33,924 bases of DNA from Gammaproteobacteria bacterium (GTDB lineage: Bacteria; Pseudomonadota; Gammaproteobacteria; Arenicellales; JAJDZL01). The DNA lies in contig JAJDXD010000066.1 in NCBI GenBank assembly GCA_022823405.1, positions 1 through 33,924 of the forward strand. Reading direction: 5' to 3'. A program made the position numbers and the translations under genes. The notes below the pieces were generated by a model. That model saw only the letters and a list, made by a program, of their open reading frames with translations, did not search any database and had not been told where the DNA came from. Below, piece after piece: positions 1-9,062 of this stretch (position 1 is the first letter of the stretch; every line of letters begins with the position of its first letter).

Positions 1-766
1 GTATGGTGATCTGCTGCATAACCAGCTGATTGGCGAGCCCCTGTTCCAGATTCGACCACGCAAGGGTCAGTTCCTGGTGTATGACAAGTCTGCCAAATCC
101 CTGTCTGACACCATACTATTGCCGGTTCCGACAGAAAGGACCAAGGGAGTAGTAGTGTGTCCCACCATTTTCGGAAACCTGCTGGTCGGCCCCAGTGCGG
201 ACGATCAGGAAAGTCGGGACGACACAAGTGTTGACACGAAGACTCTGAATAATCTGAAGACAGTGGGTGAAGGCGTCCTGCCTGATCTCAAGTGCCACAG
301 TGTGACAGGCATCTATGCCGGAATTCGACCTGCAACTGAATCAAAAGATTACGAAATTCAACTGAATGGGGAAAAACAGTACCTTTGCGTTGGTGGCATT
401 CGTTCAACAGGGTTGAGTGCAGCCTTGGGAATCGCTCGTCTCGCTACCAAAACGATCTTTGGAAACCAGCCTTCACTCCGCGATTCCGCAGGTATTCAAT
501 GGCCGACTGTTCCGCAGATTAGCGAGGCTGGGGAAAGGGACTGGATGCGACCTGACAACGGTGGAATTGTTTGTCATTGCGAGTTGGTAACTCGACGAGA
601 AATTGAAAACGCTCTCCAAGGTCCACTTTCGGTGCAATCCCTGAGTGGGCTGAAACGTCGCACCCGAGTTACGATGGGGCGATGTCAGGGGTTTTACTGC
701 AGTTCTGAATTAAGTGAAATCACCGCAGGTTATTTCGACTCACCATTGGATGTCTCAGACCGGTGA
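1..766 (+). CDS. GlpA-like FAD oxidoreductase with C-terminal BFD [2Fe-2S] domain (5' partial)
   Basis: The reading frame is open from base 2, so the true start and the N-terminal FAD-binding fold lie outside the window; 254 residues are visible. The segment YAGIRPATE followed by VGGIRSTGLSAALGIA is the closing part of a DAO/GlpA-type FAD domain. The tail GIVCHCELVT...GRCQGFYC gives the CxC-x(about 32)-C-x4-C spacing of the BFD-like [2Fe-2S] domain. This architecture is known from anaerobic-type glycerol-3-phosphate dehydrogenase (GlpA) and from the large subunits of opine/HCN-synthase-type oxidoreductases. The stop overlaps the next start by 4 nt (GTGA), so the two products are probably translationally coupled subunits of one dehydrogenase. 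The downstream FGGY kinase suggests glycerol 3-phosphate as substrate; this is inference. Family assignment is firm, substrate is not. Confidence 0.85.
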   Translation, partial: YGDLLHNQLIGEPLFQIRPRKGQFLVYDKSAKSLSDTILLPVPTERTKGVVVCPTIFGNLLVGPSADDQESRDDTSVDTKTLNNLKTVGEGVLPDLKCHSVTGIYAGIRPATESKDYEIQLNGEKQYLCVGGIRSTGLSAALGIARLATKTIFGNQPSLRDSAGIQWPTVPQISEAGERDWMRPDNGGIVCHCELVTRREIENALQGPLSVQSLSGLKRRTRVTMGRCQGFYCSSELSEITAGYFDSPLDVSDR

Positions 767-2019
767 TTGCTGACGTGATCGAACCACATACACGCTGCGA
801 TGTTGCCATTGTCGGCGGAGGACCGAGTGGTCTCGCTGCAGCAATTCAATTGCGAAAAGCAGGTGTCGAACACGTTGTCGTTCTAGATCGCGAAGCTGAA
901 GTCGGCGGAATTCCTCGGCATTGTGGCCATCCGCCGTTTGGATGGCCTGAATTCCATCGTGTCCTCAAGGGTCCAGAATACGCCTCACGCCTTCATCAGG
1001 CTGCCATGGCGGAAAGGGTGGATATTCGAACAAAGGTTAATGTCGTCCGAATCGAGTCTGGCCCTTCGCTGTACGTATCAACTTCAGCAGGAACAGCAAA
1101 AATTGAAGCAGCAAAGGTTCTTCTGGCTACGGGAGCAAGGGAGACCCCGAGATCAGCGCGTTTGGTATCCGGCACCCGTCCAATGGGGGTTTTGACCACC
1201 GGAGCACTACAATCCATGGTTTACCTGAAGTCCCGCAAACCATTTTTGCATCCAGTCATTGTAGGCACTGAACTGGTTGCGTTTTCCGCACTGCTGACCT
1301 GTAGACATGCAAGAATACGACCCGTGGCGATGATTGAGGAACGTAAACGACCTACTGCCTGGAAGTCATCAGTCTGGTTACCCCGAATGCACGGTGTACG
1401 CTCACTATTCAACACTGAACTGGTTTCAATCGAAGGCAAGGAGCGGGTCAGTGGGGTAGCTGTACGTCTAGGTTCAGGACGGACTGAGCGAATTCCATGT
1501 GATGGTGTCGTATTTTGTGGACAATTTGTAGCTGAATCGACATTGGCAAGCATGGGGAATCTCGATTTAAGTTCCGGCTGTGGCATCCCTGTGACCGACC
1601 AGTTTGGCCGTTGCTCAAACCCGGACATTTTCGCCGCTGGTAATGTGTTGCACCCTGCAGATTCTTCAGGTCGATGCTGGCGTGAAGGAATCAGCACAGC
1701 AACACACATTGTCCGTTCGCTGGCTGGTGATCTGCCTTCAGCAATCGATGCCATAGCCATTGAATCGACTTCGCCGACGGTTCGTTACGTCTTTCCCCAA
1801 AGACTCGTTTTCGATCACCGGTCTACAAAGAGCGTTTCCCTTTGGGTGAAATTTTCTGGGGAGGCCCGGGGGACAGTGCATCTCAAGATAGGCGATCATT
1901 CTGTTGTTTCAAAACGCGTTCGAACTCTGCCCGAAAAGCAGGTGCAACTAGCCGTTTCTTCCAGTATCCTTTCGTCGAAACCGAGTTCACTCAATTTGGT
2001 GTTTGAACCATCCAGTTAG
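763..2019 (+). CDS. NAD(P)/FAD-dependent oxidoreductase, partner subunit of the GlpA-like protein
   Basis: The 418-residue protein starts with GTG and overlaps the upstream stop by 4 nt. A Rossmann dinucleotide motif (VAIVGGGPSGLAAA) is near residues 14-27. LLATGARETPR near residue 120 and IFAAGNVLHPAD near residue 290 are the usual second and third pyridine-nucleotide-disulphide-oxidoreductase landmarks. The HCGHPPFGWPEF segment is typical of the subfamily that pairs with GlpA/BFD proteins, like the middle gene of GlpA - oxidoreductase - DUF1667 clusters in other bacteria. The last 80 or so residues are predicted beta-rich and resemble an Ig-like add-on rather than the usual end of the fold. 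No DUF1667 or GlpC gene follows; a kinase comes instead. It is probably the electron-transfer or second flavin subunit of the dehydrogenase at 1-766. Confidence 0.8.
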   Translation: MIADVIEPHTRCDVAIVGGGPSGLAAAIQLRKAGVEHVVVLDREAEVGGIPRHCGHPPFGWPEFHRVLKGPEYASRLHQAAMAERVDIRTKVNVVRIESGPSLYVSTSAGTAKIEAAKVLLATGARETPRSARLVSGTRPMGVLTTGALQSMVYLKSRKPFLHPVIVGTELVAFSALLTCRHARIRPVAMIEERKRPTAWKSSVWLPRMHGVRSLFNTELVSIEGKERVSGVAVRLGSGRTERIPCDGVVFCGQFVAESTLASMGNLDLSSGCGIPVTDQFGRCSNPDIFAAGNVLHPADSSGRCWREGISTATHIVRSLAGDLPSAIDAIAIESTSPTVRYVFPQRLVFDHRSTKSVSLWVKFSGEARGTVHLKIGDHSVVSKRVRTLPEKQVQLAVSSSILSSKPSSLNLVFEPSS

Positions 2020-2023
2020 CTCA

Positions 2024-3451
2024 ATGACCATACTTGCTATCGATCAAGGAACGACCAGCACTCGCGCGTTAGCGGTGGACACCGATGGAAATGCCTCCAT
2101 CACGTCCGTAATTCGCCATCAACAGTACTACCCCCAACCTGGGTGGGTGGAACACGAGCCATTGGAACTGGTTCGTAACATCGAAAGCTCACTTGAATCA
2201 GTAGACAATATTGCTGCGGTGGGTATCGACAATCAAGGGGAGAGCTGTCTTGCTTGGCACTCAGACACATTGGAGCCTATTTCTCAAGTCATTGTTTGGC
2301 AGGACAACCGAACCGGAGAAACAATTGAGCGTCTCGAACAAGAAGGTGTTGGCGAGGAAGTTATGAATCGAGCCGGTCTGCCCTTGGATTCATACTTTTC
2401 AGCAAGCAAGTTAGCATGGATCGTGAACAGCATACCTGAAGCACGGCGATTATTGAAAAAGGGGAAGCTCAGACTTGGTACCACCGATGCGTATTTTCTT
2501 GACCGTCTGGCCGGCGTGTTCAGTACGGACATCACAACGGCATCACGAACTTCATTGATGAATCTTGATACAGGTCAGTGGGATGAAACGCTTTGTGAGC
2601 TGTTTGGTGTCCCAATGAGTGCACTACCTGCAATCGTACCCACTACCGGAACGCTTGGAACAGTGGCAAGTCGTGGAAAGCAGGTGCCAATTAAGGCCAG
2701 TGTAGTAGACCAGCAGGCCTCACTGTACGGTCATGGTTGCCGCGGTGTCGGTGATGTCAAGATTACTTTTGGCACGGGTGCGTTCGCTTTGACGGTTACC
2801 GGACACAACGCAATACGATCACCAGATCAGGGACTGCTTCCTACCATCGGTTGGCAACACGCAGGTGACCAAGCTGTATATGCATTGGATGGAGGGGTAT
2901 ACAGTGCCGGCTCAGCCATTGAATGGGCGCATAACCTGGGGTTATTTGAAGACTACTCGACACTCAATTCATTTGACCAACCAGCCGCCATCGATCGAGA
3001 TTTGGTTTTCATACCAGCTTTGTCCGGGTTAGCTTGCCCGCACTGGGACCGACTCGCCTCTGGATTGTGGATAGGATTATCCCAAGACACAGATCGTAGC
3101 AGCATGATGCAGTCAATCCTTGAAGGGATTGCTCTGCGTACCGCAGAGGTGATCAGGGCTATGTCCTCACTCACTGAAGTCGGTCACGAAATCTCGATTG
3201 ACGGAGGGGTTTCTGTCAATCCATATTTTTGCCAGTTTCTGTCAGACTGCCTTGGCAAAAGTCTCGCCGTAAAGTCGTTTCCTGAAATCACCGCTATCGG
3301 TACGGCGCAACTGGCAGGTGCTGACATCATTCTTGTTGACAAAGATGAAACTCAAATTCAACGCTATACACCGTCCCCGGTCAGAGAAGATCGAGTGAAA
3401 AAGTTTTCCAATGCAGTCGCTAAGTCCATGCATTGGCGGGCGTCCAGTTAG
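2024..3451 (+). CDS. FGGY-family carbohydrate kinase, glycerol-kinase-like
   Basis: I place the start at ATG 2024 (MTILAIDQGTTSTRA), 4 nt after the previous stop; a TTG seven codons upstream would add residues before the conserved phosphate-1 motif. The 475-residue product is a little shorter than typical GlpK (about 500). Glycerol-kinase features in order are DQGTTSTRA (ATP phosphate loop), VWQDNRT with the substrate Trp, DSYFSASK with the substrate Tyr, VVDQQASLYG with the catalytic Asp (about D229), the GTGAF segment, and LEGIALRTAEVI near the C terminus. One key residue differs. E. coli GlpK has NQRET, where Arg83 and Glu84 hold glycerol; here it reads NQGES (residues 70-74), so the Arg is replaced by Gly. 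The product probably phosphorylates glycerol or a related polyol, making substrate for the dehydrogenase encoded just upstream. Confidence 0.82.
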   Translation: MTILAIDQGTTSTRALAVDTDGNASITSVIRHQQYYPQPGWVEHEPLELVRNIESSLESVDNIAAVGIDNQGESCLAWHSDTLEPISQVIVWQDNRTGETIERLEQEGVGEEVMNRAGLPLDSYFSASKLAWIVNSIPEARRLLKKGKLRLGTTDAYFLDRLAGVFSTDITTASRTSLMNLDTGQWDETLCELFGVPMSALPAIVPTTGTLGTVASRGKQVPIKASVVDQQASLYGHGCRGVGDVKITFGTGAFALTVTGHNAIRSPDQGLLPTIGWQHAGDQAVYALDGGVYSAGSAIEWAHNLGLFEDYSTLNSFDQPAAIDRDLVFIPALSGLACPHWDRLASGLWIGLSQDTDRSSMMQSILEGIALRTAEVIRAMSSLTEVGHEISIDGGVSVNPYFCQFLSDCLGKSLAVKSFPEITAIGTAQLAGADIILVDKDETQIQRYTPSPVREDRVKKFSNAVAKSMHWRASS

Positions 3452-3666
3452 TCGGCGAATTCTACGTAAGTCGGGAGAAAGGGATTGCTGAAATATTTCC
3501 CTAAGTGTTGCCGGCCACAATTTCGGCTTTAGGCAGAAATGTGAAATTCTGTTTGATCATGTCCAAATAAATTTCGGTAGGCCTATAAGATTCTACACTG
3601 GCATTGAAACATTCACCAATGGTGGGTTACATCTCAAAAGTTTATTTGTACTCAAGTCCAACATCA

Positions 3667-4797
3667 TCATTTAATTGCGCGGTACAGACAACTGACGGGC
3701 CCGCCAGCGAATGCACCATAAACCGGCATTTGCTTTGACTCCAGCCAGTTGCGCATTTTTTCTGCATAAGGTCGATCGGAAAATTCAAGGGCAAATAATT
3801 CGGCCCAGGCGACGGTACGCGATCCGGATCCCTGAATCTTTATCAGCTCAATCTGGTTCTTGTCAAACACTGCATCCCACAGCCATTCAATGCCATCGAT
3901 GATAGTACCTTTCTTCGGTGCCATTTCATACACGTCCTTGTATCCCGCACGTTGCAGAGCAAAACCTGCTGCCAAAGTGGCCTGATAGGTCATATTTGGA
4001 TAGTAGACATGGTCTTTTTTCTTTGCCCAATGCCTCCAGATTCGATCCCTGCCTCCCTTACCGACACAACGCAGCGCTTTTTTGTAATAGTTGTACGCGG
4101 TCTTCAGCACCTCGGGATTCCCGGTTGCATTACCCCAATGCGCATAACCCATTGCATGCAAGGCGCGGCGATCAATCCCCTTCGTTTTACCCTTGAAATC
4201 GTTTTTCTTGTTGACTGTAATTGAGTAAAGTTTGTCACCCCACTGCTTGACTCCTTTGTGCAGTTCCTCGTCTTCCGGGTATTCGGCATTCAAGACCAGG
4301 TAAGCATGCGCCAGTGGCGTCAGGAAAACCGCGATCTGAAAATAGGGTTCGTTTAAGCCGTTATAACTGCGAGGGAGCTCCTTTGGGTGATAGGGCTTGA
4401 CATCCGTAAATGCATCTATCTTTACGGCCTGTGAAAGCGCTTCACGAATGTCAGACGCGGCGTACTCATCACCGTAGTAATAATTCTCTAGCAGCTGGAA
4501 GAGTGCATGGCCTGCCATTTGCACATTTGAGCGCTGTCGTTGAATGTGGCCCGAGATGACTGCTTTTTTGTCCAGAGCAATATTCGCGAATTTCACTGAA
4601 CACAACTTTCTCCGGTCTCGTTTTGGCAAATTAGCCAATTCATTTTTACGGGCCTGCACATCGACTAAAGGTGTGATTTGTGTAACCGTTTCACTGGCTG
4701 CCGCAACCAAATCCATACGATAGATCAGTAGGCAGAAGATCGAAATTGAAATGATCCCAAATGTTTGAAGCTGCTTAACATTAACCATGGTGTGCAT
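3667..4797 (-). CDS. exported protein with alginate-lyase-like (alpha/alpha-toroid) pattern
   Basis: The 376-residue product has an N-terminal hydrophobic stretch (residues 12-34, ending VAAASE) read as a signal peptide or anchor, so it should act outside the cytoplasm. The rest is helical and aromatic-rich. The order LTPLAHAYLVL (about 159-169), RRALHAMGYAHWGNATGN (210-227) and YYPNMTYQATLAAGFALQ (265-282), followed by GIEWLWDAV, resembles the helix pattern of PL5 alginate lyases (AlgL, PF05426). The Asn-Asn-His type catalytic cluster is not obvious, so it may be a non-lytic or divergent relative. It stands alone, convergent with the kinase gene, without alginate-biosynthesis genes beside it. 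A second in-frame ATG at 4788 is an alternative start. The fold call is from memory of the family pattern and is tentative. Confidence 0.5.
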   Translation of the reverse strand: MHTMVNVKQLQTFGIISISIFCLLIYRMDLVAAASETVTQITPLVDVQARKNELANLPKRDRRKLCSVKFANIALDKKAVISGHIQRQRSNVQMAGHALFQLLENYYYGDEYAASDIREALSQAVKIDAFTDVKPYHPKELPRSYNGLNEPYFQIAVFLTPLAHAYLVLNAEYPEDEELHKGVKQWGDKLYSITVNKKNDFKGKTKGIDRRALHAMGYAHWGNATGNPEVLKTAYNYYKKALRCVGKGGRDRIWRHWAKKKDHVYYPNMTYQATLAAGFALQRAGYKDVYEMAPKKGTIIDGIEWLWDAVFDKNQIELIKIQGSGSRTVAWAELFALEFSDRPYAEKMRNWLESKQMPVYGAFAGGPVSCLYRAIK

Positions 4798-4938
4798 AAC
4801 CTCTCAAACAGTGAATAGGTCTCTCATTTTAACGAATGAAATGGATACCCCTTTGTGTCACAATGCCAAAACACCATGAAATTGAACGAACCGCCACGCT
4901 TTCCACCGCCGCTAGCACAATACGCGTCGGTAGCTCGG

Positions 4939-4956
4939 ATAACCAATAATGGTTAT
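4939..4956. repeat. short perfect inverted repeat
   Basis: A 7-bp arm (ATAACCA) and its exact complement are separated by 4 nt in the gap between the two exported-protein genes. No T-run follows on either strand, so I do not call it a terminator. It could be a small hairpin or an operator; it could also be chance in AT-rich DNA. Confidence 0.3.
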
Positions 4957-5011
4957 TGATTTCCCTGTGGACACGCAAGTCCGACATCGCGAGGTCGAAG
5001 AGCTTTTGTCA

Positions 5012-5530
5012 TTACTGTGTTCTCTGCCACAGACAACCGTCATCAGCTGCAACCATCTCCTTCATCCATGCAACCATCAACGTAGGGTCTTCCCAGACCT
5101 CGAAATGGTCTCGCACTGGATTTCCTGATGCGGGGTCAACCGACCATATCTCGATGTAGTGGGGAGAATCGCCGGTACGGGCGTAGATGAGTATATGGAG
5201 TCTGTCGGTTACGGGATGCCGGCAGGCGTCCTCAATACGTGCAAAATGATGATTGATCCTACCGAGACAAGACCCGTATTCAGCATGGACGAAACACCCC
5301 GGCTTTCCCTCAACTCTTTCCGACAAGAACAGCCATGGATGGTATTTTGCTTGCCACTTTGACATGGACTGCCATTGAATCGTGGAGAAATCAATGTCGT
5401 AACAACCTCCGGCCTCGTAGGATTGTGCTTGCGCACTGGCTTGTGCAAGGATTAGTACAAGCAGGAACAAGACGGCGGAGTGAATTGCGGAAAGAATTAA
5501 CCTTCCGGTTTGGGTTAGAAGTGAGTACAT
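5012..5530 (-). CDS. small exported protein of unknown function
   Basis: The 172-residue product opens with a signal peptide: a hydrophobic core VLFLLVLILAQASAQAQ ending in an AQA cleavage-type site near residue 36. The mature part contains five Cys (in GGCYD, PGCFV, GSCLG, DACRH and DGCLW), many aromatic residues, and an acidic C-terminal third (HFEVWEDPTLMVAWMKEM). Several Cys in an exported protein suggest disulphides. I do not recognise the family. The codon pattern and the clean signal peptide support it as a real gene, and it may be co-transcribed with the alginate-lyase-like gene 214 nt downstream. The 287-nt stretch between this gene and pcm (5531-5817) holds no ORF or hairpin I can support; it presumably carries this gene's promoter. 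Confidence 0.6.
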   Translation of the reverse strand: MYSLLTQTGRLILSAIHSAVLFLLVLILAQASAQAQSYEAGGCYDIDFSTIQWQSMSKWQAKYHPWLFLSERVEGKPGCFVHAEYGSCLGRINHHFARIEDACRHPVTDRLHILIYARTGDSPHYIEIWSVDPASGNPVRDHFEVWEDPTLMVAWMKEMVAADDGCLWQRTQ

Positions 5531-5817
5531 CGTGAATTTCCGTTTGTGTAATCTATTAGTTGAACCTCAATAGCATTAGACGGTTGATCGTGACGAAACC
5601 TTTGACGCGAGTCATGCATTCGCCGCGCTTTGTGGTGGACTCCACATAGTCATCGTTCGATTTGCCAGTCTAAACCCTGTAAATCGCTAGTGACTCAAAT
5701 GAATTTGACGACGACTAAATCTAAAATTTCTGTGTTGAACTGATGTGCTGAATTGTATGCTTGCCACGTTTGGAATGATTTTCAACCATATCCGCGCGCA
5801 TCTGTAAGATTTGTGGC

Positions 5818-6498
5818 TTAATGCGCAACAACCAGTCTTGAGAAACGAACTGGAAGGATCTCATCAGAGTAGGCGGCGGAGTCTCCTTTCTGTACCAGCA
5901 CCAGGTTTTGATGATCTTCACTACCAACTGGCATTATCAACCTTCCCCCGGGTGCAAGCTGAGCAATCAGAGTATCGGGCACTTCATCTGCCGATGCAGC
6001 GACAATAATCTTGTCAAACGGCGCATGCTCCGGCCAGCCGTATGCACCATTTGCAATGCGCACATCCACATTGCCATATTCCAGAGATTTAAAGTTTTCA
6101 ATCGCCTGCTCAGCCAACTCCCCAATGATGTCAACGGTGTATACCTGTTCGGACAGATGACTCAATACCGCGGCCTGATAACCAAGTCCCGTGCCGATTT
6201 CCAACACGCGATCTTTCTCTTCGATGTCAAGCAGATCAATCATTAGCGCCACAATAAATGGTTGTGAAATTGTCTTTTCATGACCAATGGGTAGTGGGCA
6301 ATCATCATACGCATAATCACGGTACTTTTCCGGCACGAAATGGTGGCGCGGCGTCTCAAACATAGCCTCCATCACCGAATCAGAAAGTACGGGTCTGCCA
6401 GTTTCTTCACCAGAGGCGACTGCGTGAGCGGCGATGACCAGCACCATCGTCTTCCGCAGTTCTTCGAAATTGCTATCTTCAGGTTGGTCGTGATCCAT
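5818..6498 (-). CDS. pcm: protein-L-isoaspartate O-methyltransferase
   Basis: It transfers a methyl group from SAM to isoaspartyl residues, starting repair of age-damaged cytoplasmic proteins. The family hallmark CPLPIGHEKTISQPFIVALM contains the substrate-site Ser of the TISQP segment. SAM motif I is VLEIGTGLGYQ (about residues 98-108), and the late motifs DKIIVAASADEVPDTLI and LAPGGRLIMPVG are also present. The product is 226 residues from ATG 6498; a GTG three codons upstream (6507) is the alternative, and neither has a clear Shine-Dalgarno. Family members are usually 205-220 residues. It lies 52 nt downstream of pckA on the same strand, so co-transcription is likely. The usual gammaproteobacterial neighbours surE, nlpD and rpoS are absent here. 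Confidence 0.92.
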   Translation of the reverse strand: MDHDQPEDSNFEELRKTMVLVIAAHAVASGEETGRPVLSDSVMEAMFETPRHHFVPEKYRDYAYDDCPLPIGHEKTISQPFIVALMIDLLDIEEKDRVLEIGTGLGYQAAVLSHLSEQVYTVDIIGELAEQAIENFKSLEYGNVDVRIANGAYGWPEHAPFDKIIVAASADEVPDTLIAQLAPGGRLIMPVGSEDHQNLVLVQKGDSAAYSDEILPVRFSRLVVAH

Positions 6499-6550
6499 TT
6501 CGTCCACTTCGGCAATTGAAATCTGAAGTCAATGTTCTTTTGAAGTTTGA

Positions 6551-8218
6551 TCAAATGGCAGCAGGAATGCCAACTTTTTGAAAACCACATTCCTGAAAAT
6601 TAGTCCGAAACCTATCACGAAGCTCTGTCGCAGCGTTTGTGTATGCCGACTTGTCAGTCCAACTATCTGACGGATTCAGAATTGTTGAATCGACACCTGG
6701 ACACGAAGTCGGAAAGCGCATTCCCAGTATAGAGTGCTTTTCAAATGCAATGCCGGATTCTGAGTCATGCAATATTCCCTGCATCGCAGAGTTGAGTAGT
6801 GAACGCGTCGTAGCAAGTGAAATCCGCGGTGCATTTCCAGCAGGCCCGCCAATCCAACCGGTATTCAAGAGGACACATTTGGCTGAACTGGCGCGCATCT
6901 TTTCTTTGAGTAGTTCTGCATACACGATAGGCTTATGGGACATGAACGGCGCACCGAAACATGAGCTGAAAGTTGCTTCAGGTGCGTTGACTCCAATCTC
7001 AGTACCAGCAACTCTAGCAGTAAAACCCTGAACGAAGTGATACATCACCTCATCTTCGTCCAACACTGATATCGGCGGCAACACGCCAAAAGCGTCCGCA
7101 GTTAACAGCACGATTGTTGCCGGGTGACCGCCTTTTGCACCTTCCGCTACATTTGGGTTGCAGTCGAGCGGGTAAGAAAATCGGGTGTTCTCAGTGATTG
7201 AACGATCAAATAAATCCAGGTCCTGTGGGTGAATTGTTTCATATTGTTGCCCATTGGATACCGGTACGTTCTCTATAAGAGTACCCTGCATTGACAGTGC
7301 ATCAGCAATTACAGGCTCTGCCTGCTTGTCGAGATCAATCAGTTTGGCATAGCACCCGTTTTCAAAGTTTGACACACCAGAGTCAGACCAGGCATTTTCA
7401 TCATCTCCGATGAGTCTGCGACTGACATCTGCTGACAGTGTAGTCTTTCCGGTTCCTGACAGTCCAAACAGAATGCTGGTGTCATCCGCATCACCAACGT
7501 TAGCCGAGCAGTGCATTGACAAAATTCCTTTGCTCGGCAACAGAAAATTCATTACGGTAAAGATTGACTTCTTGATTAGACCACAATAATCGGCTGGCCC
7601 CGCAACCAGGCAGATACGGTTGCGAAAGTCAAGAACTGCGACACGGTCAGAACGACAGCCATCGCGTTCAGGGTCACACCGAAAACTTTGAACATTCAAC
7701 ATAGTCCAGCAGTTGCCACGCTCAAATTCTTCAGCTGAATCATTTGCAGACAAAAACATATTGTGAGCGAAGTAGGCGTGAGTGGCATATTGGCCGATGA
7801 ATCGGTAGCGAATCGAATACTCTGCATCGTGGCCCACGGTAACGTCCTGAACAAATAAATGGCTACCGCTTTGGTTTAGATGTTTAATGACTCGGTCCAG
7901 TAATTGTTCGTAGCAATCAGGATCGTACTTTTTCAGACTGTCTTTCCACCAGATATCGGATTCAATTTCCGGCCAGGCCACCGCATAAGTGTCGTCAACC
8001 GGCCGGCCGGTACAGTCTGGATCCGTCAAAAACACTAGTGGACCTGCTTCTCCTAAACTTGTTGCATATGCCTTGCGTTCGTGATAACCACCACCCCTCT
8101 TTATTCGCCCAACATCAAGTTCAAGCGCCGCGCGAAAGAGTTTCGATTTATCGAGATTGTGAAAAATCGTAGAGCATCTCAAACCCCAGTCTTTTTGCAG
8201 TGTTTTGCCAATATCCAT
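6551..8218 (-). CDS. pckA: phosphoenolpyruvate carboxykinase (ATP)
   Basis: It catalyses oxaloacetate + ATP to PEP + CO2 + ADP, the first committed step of gluconeogenesis from TCA intermediates. The P-loop (kinase-1a) GLSGTGKTTLS is near residues 249-259 and kinase-2 is LIGDDENAWSD. The nucleotide/substrate Arg segment ENTRFSYP and the region LTADAFGVLPPISVL are present, as is TFSSCFGAPFM; all match the ATP-dependent family. The N-terminal substrate loop, GRSPKDK in E. coli, reads GRPVDDT here, a noticeable divergence. Length is 555 residues against about 515-540 usual. The ATG at 8218 is the first start of the frame, and a TATAAA element (-10-like) lies about 70 nt upstream at 8286-8291. 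It is followed closely by pcm. The 127 nt upstream, before the DUF169 stop, hold no other gene. Confidence 0.94.
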   Translation of the reverse strand: MDIGKTLQKDWGLRCSTIFHNLDKSKLFRAALELDVGRIKRGGGYHERKAYATSLGEAGPLVFLTDPDCTGRPVDDTYAVAWPEIESDIWWKDSLKKYDPDCYEQLLDRVIKHLNQSGSHLFVQDVTVGHDAEYSIRYRFIGQYATHAYFAHNMFLSANDSAEEFERGNCWTMLNVQSFRCDPERDGCRSDRVAVLDFRNRICLVAGPADYCGLIKKSIFTVMNFLLPSKGILSMHCSANVGDADDTSILFGLSGTGKTTLSADVSRRLIGDDENAWSDSGVSNFENGCYAKLIDLDKQAEPVIADALSMQGTLIENVPVSNGQQYETIHPQDLDLFDRSITENTRFSYPLDCNPNVAEGAKGGHPATIVLLTADAFGVLPPISVLDEDEVMYHFVQGFTARVAGTEIGVNAPEATFSSCFGAPFMSHKPIVYAELLKEKMRASSAKCVLLNTGWIGGPAGNAPRISLATTRSLLNSAMQGILHDSESGIAFEKHSILGMRFPTSCPGVDSTILNPSDSWTDKSAYTNAATELRDRFRTNFQECGFQKVGIPAAI

Positions 8219-8345
8219 TCTTCAAATCTATCCGATGTCGATTTCCCTCTTTCGAATCGGGAGAAAGGTCACATTACTCGACAAATTTATAACACTATGC
8301 CCCATTCAATTCGGAACAACGCATCACCGAAAGCGTGATACAGCG

Positions 8346-9062
8346 TCAGTTGAATCTTACCTTGTCCTGACTGGCATAGGCAGCCACAAGCCGGTCTGCG
8401 GCACAGACACTTTCCAACTGTGTCACCACTTCCGACAATCGGTCGAATGGGATTGCACAAGTCATTTCGCTATTGCCCATACCGGTTCGGACACGACTCA
8501 GCATACACCCTACACTGACTGCCGGCTCTTGATGTTCGTGAGCAATCGGAATGATGTGACATTGTGGTTTGCCTTCAAAGCGAAGATCAGGAATGGCTGC
8601 GTGCAACTGCATAGCCTGTCTGGCAAGCAGTCTCAAAAGTACGACATGCGGATGTTTAGTTGCCTCGGACAGTGGACCGTACACAATGGCTTCGGGTTTT
8701 TTACTAACCGTCGGAATGTGAGGAAATATCTCTGGGGTGACCCAGTTCGCTTCACAAATGGCTTGCACATCGGAGTGCTCAGCTGCTTCCTCTAGTGAAA
8801 TCAGACCATGCGTCAAACTGCCAACGCTACAGTTACCGTGATCCGATGGTTTGGTTGCGAAAGTTCCTTCATTTGCCTTTATCCAAAACACGCAGCCTGC
8901 AGCAACTGCGCCAGTTCGACCATCTTCTGTCGGTGCCGGGTAGTCAGCACTTAATTCTGGAACGTCTGATGGAACTGCATCACAGAAAGTGATGGCGATG
9001 GGTGGGTGTGAGAGTCCAAGGTGAGATTGCAATTTTTCAGACAGCGATTCGTAGGTGCTCAT
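8346..9062 (-). CDS. DUF169 (ArCR/COG2043) family protein
   Basis: The product has 238 residues. The early LGLSHPPIAITF, then AAGCVFWIKA with TKPSDHGNCSVGSLTHG (conserved Cys, His and Cys), then IVYGPLSEA and VSVGCMLSRVRTGMGNSEMTC, match the DUF169 pattern as I know it. The biochemical role of the family is not established. The conserved Cys/His residues make metal or cofactor binding possible, but that is inference. I reject the longer frame beginning at 9113, because ATG 9062 has GGAG (9069-9072) at 6-nt spacing. The gene is transcribed towards pckA, 127 nt away, and may share its transcript. The 224 nt upstream (9063-9286) separate it from the vWA operon and must hold its promoter, although I see no convincing one. 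Confidence 0.75.
   Translation of the reverse strand: MSTYESLSEKLQSHLGLSHPPIAITFCDAVPSDVPELSADYPAPTEDGRTGAVAAGCVFWIKANEGTFATKPSDHGNCSVGSLTHGLISLEEAAEHSDVQAICEANWVTPEIFPHIPTVSKKPEAIVYGPLSEATKHPHVVLLRLLARQAMQLHAAIPDLRFEGKPQCHIIPIAHEHQEPAVSVGCMLSRVRTGMGNSEMTCAIPFDRLSEVVTQLESVCAADRLVAAYASQDKVRFN

Noticed and set aside
1221..1760. 179-codon minus-strand ORF inside the second oxidoreductase gene
   Set aside because: Lies wholly opposite a clearly assigned FAD protein; no motif of its own.
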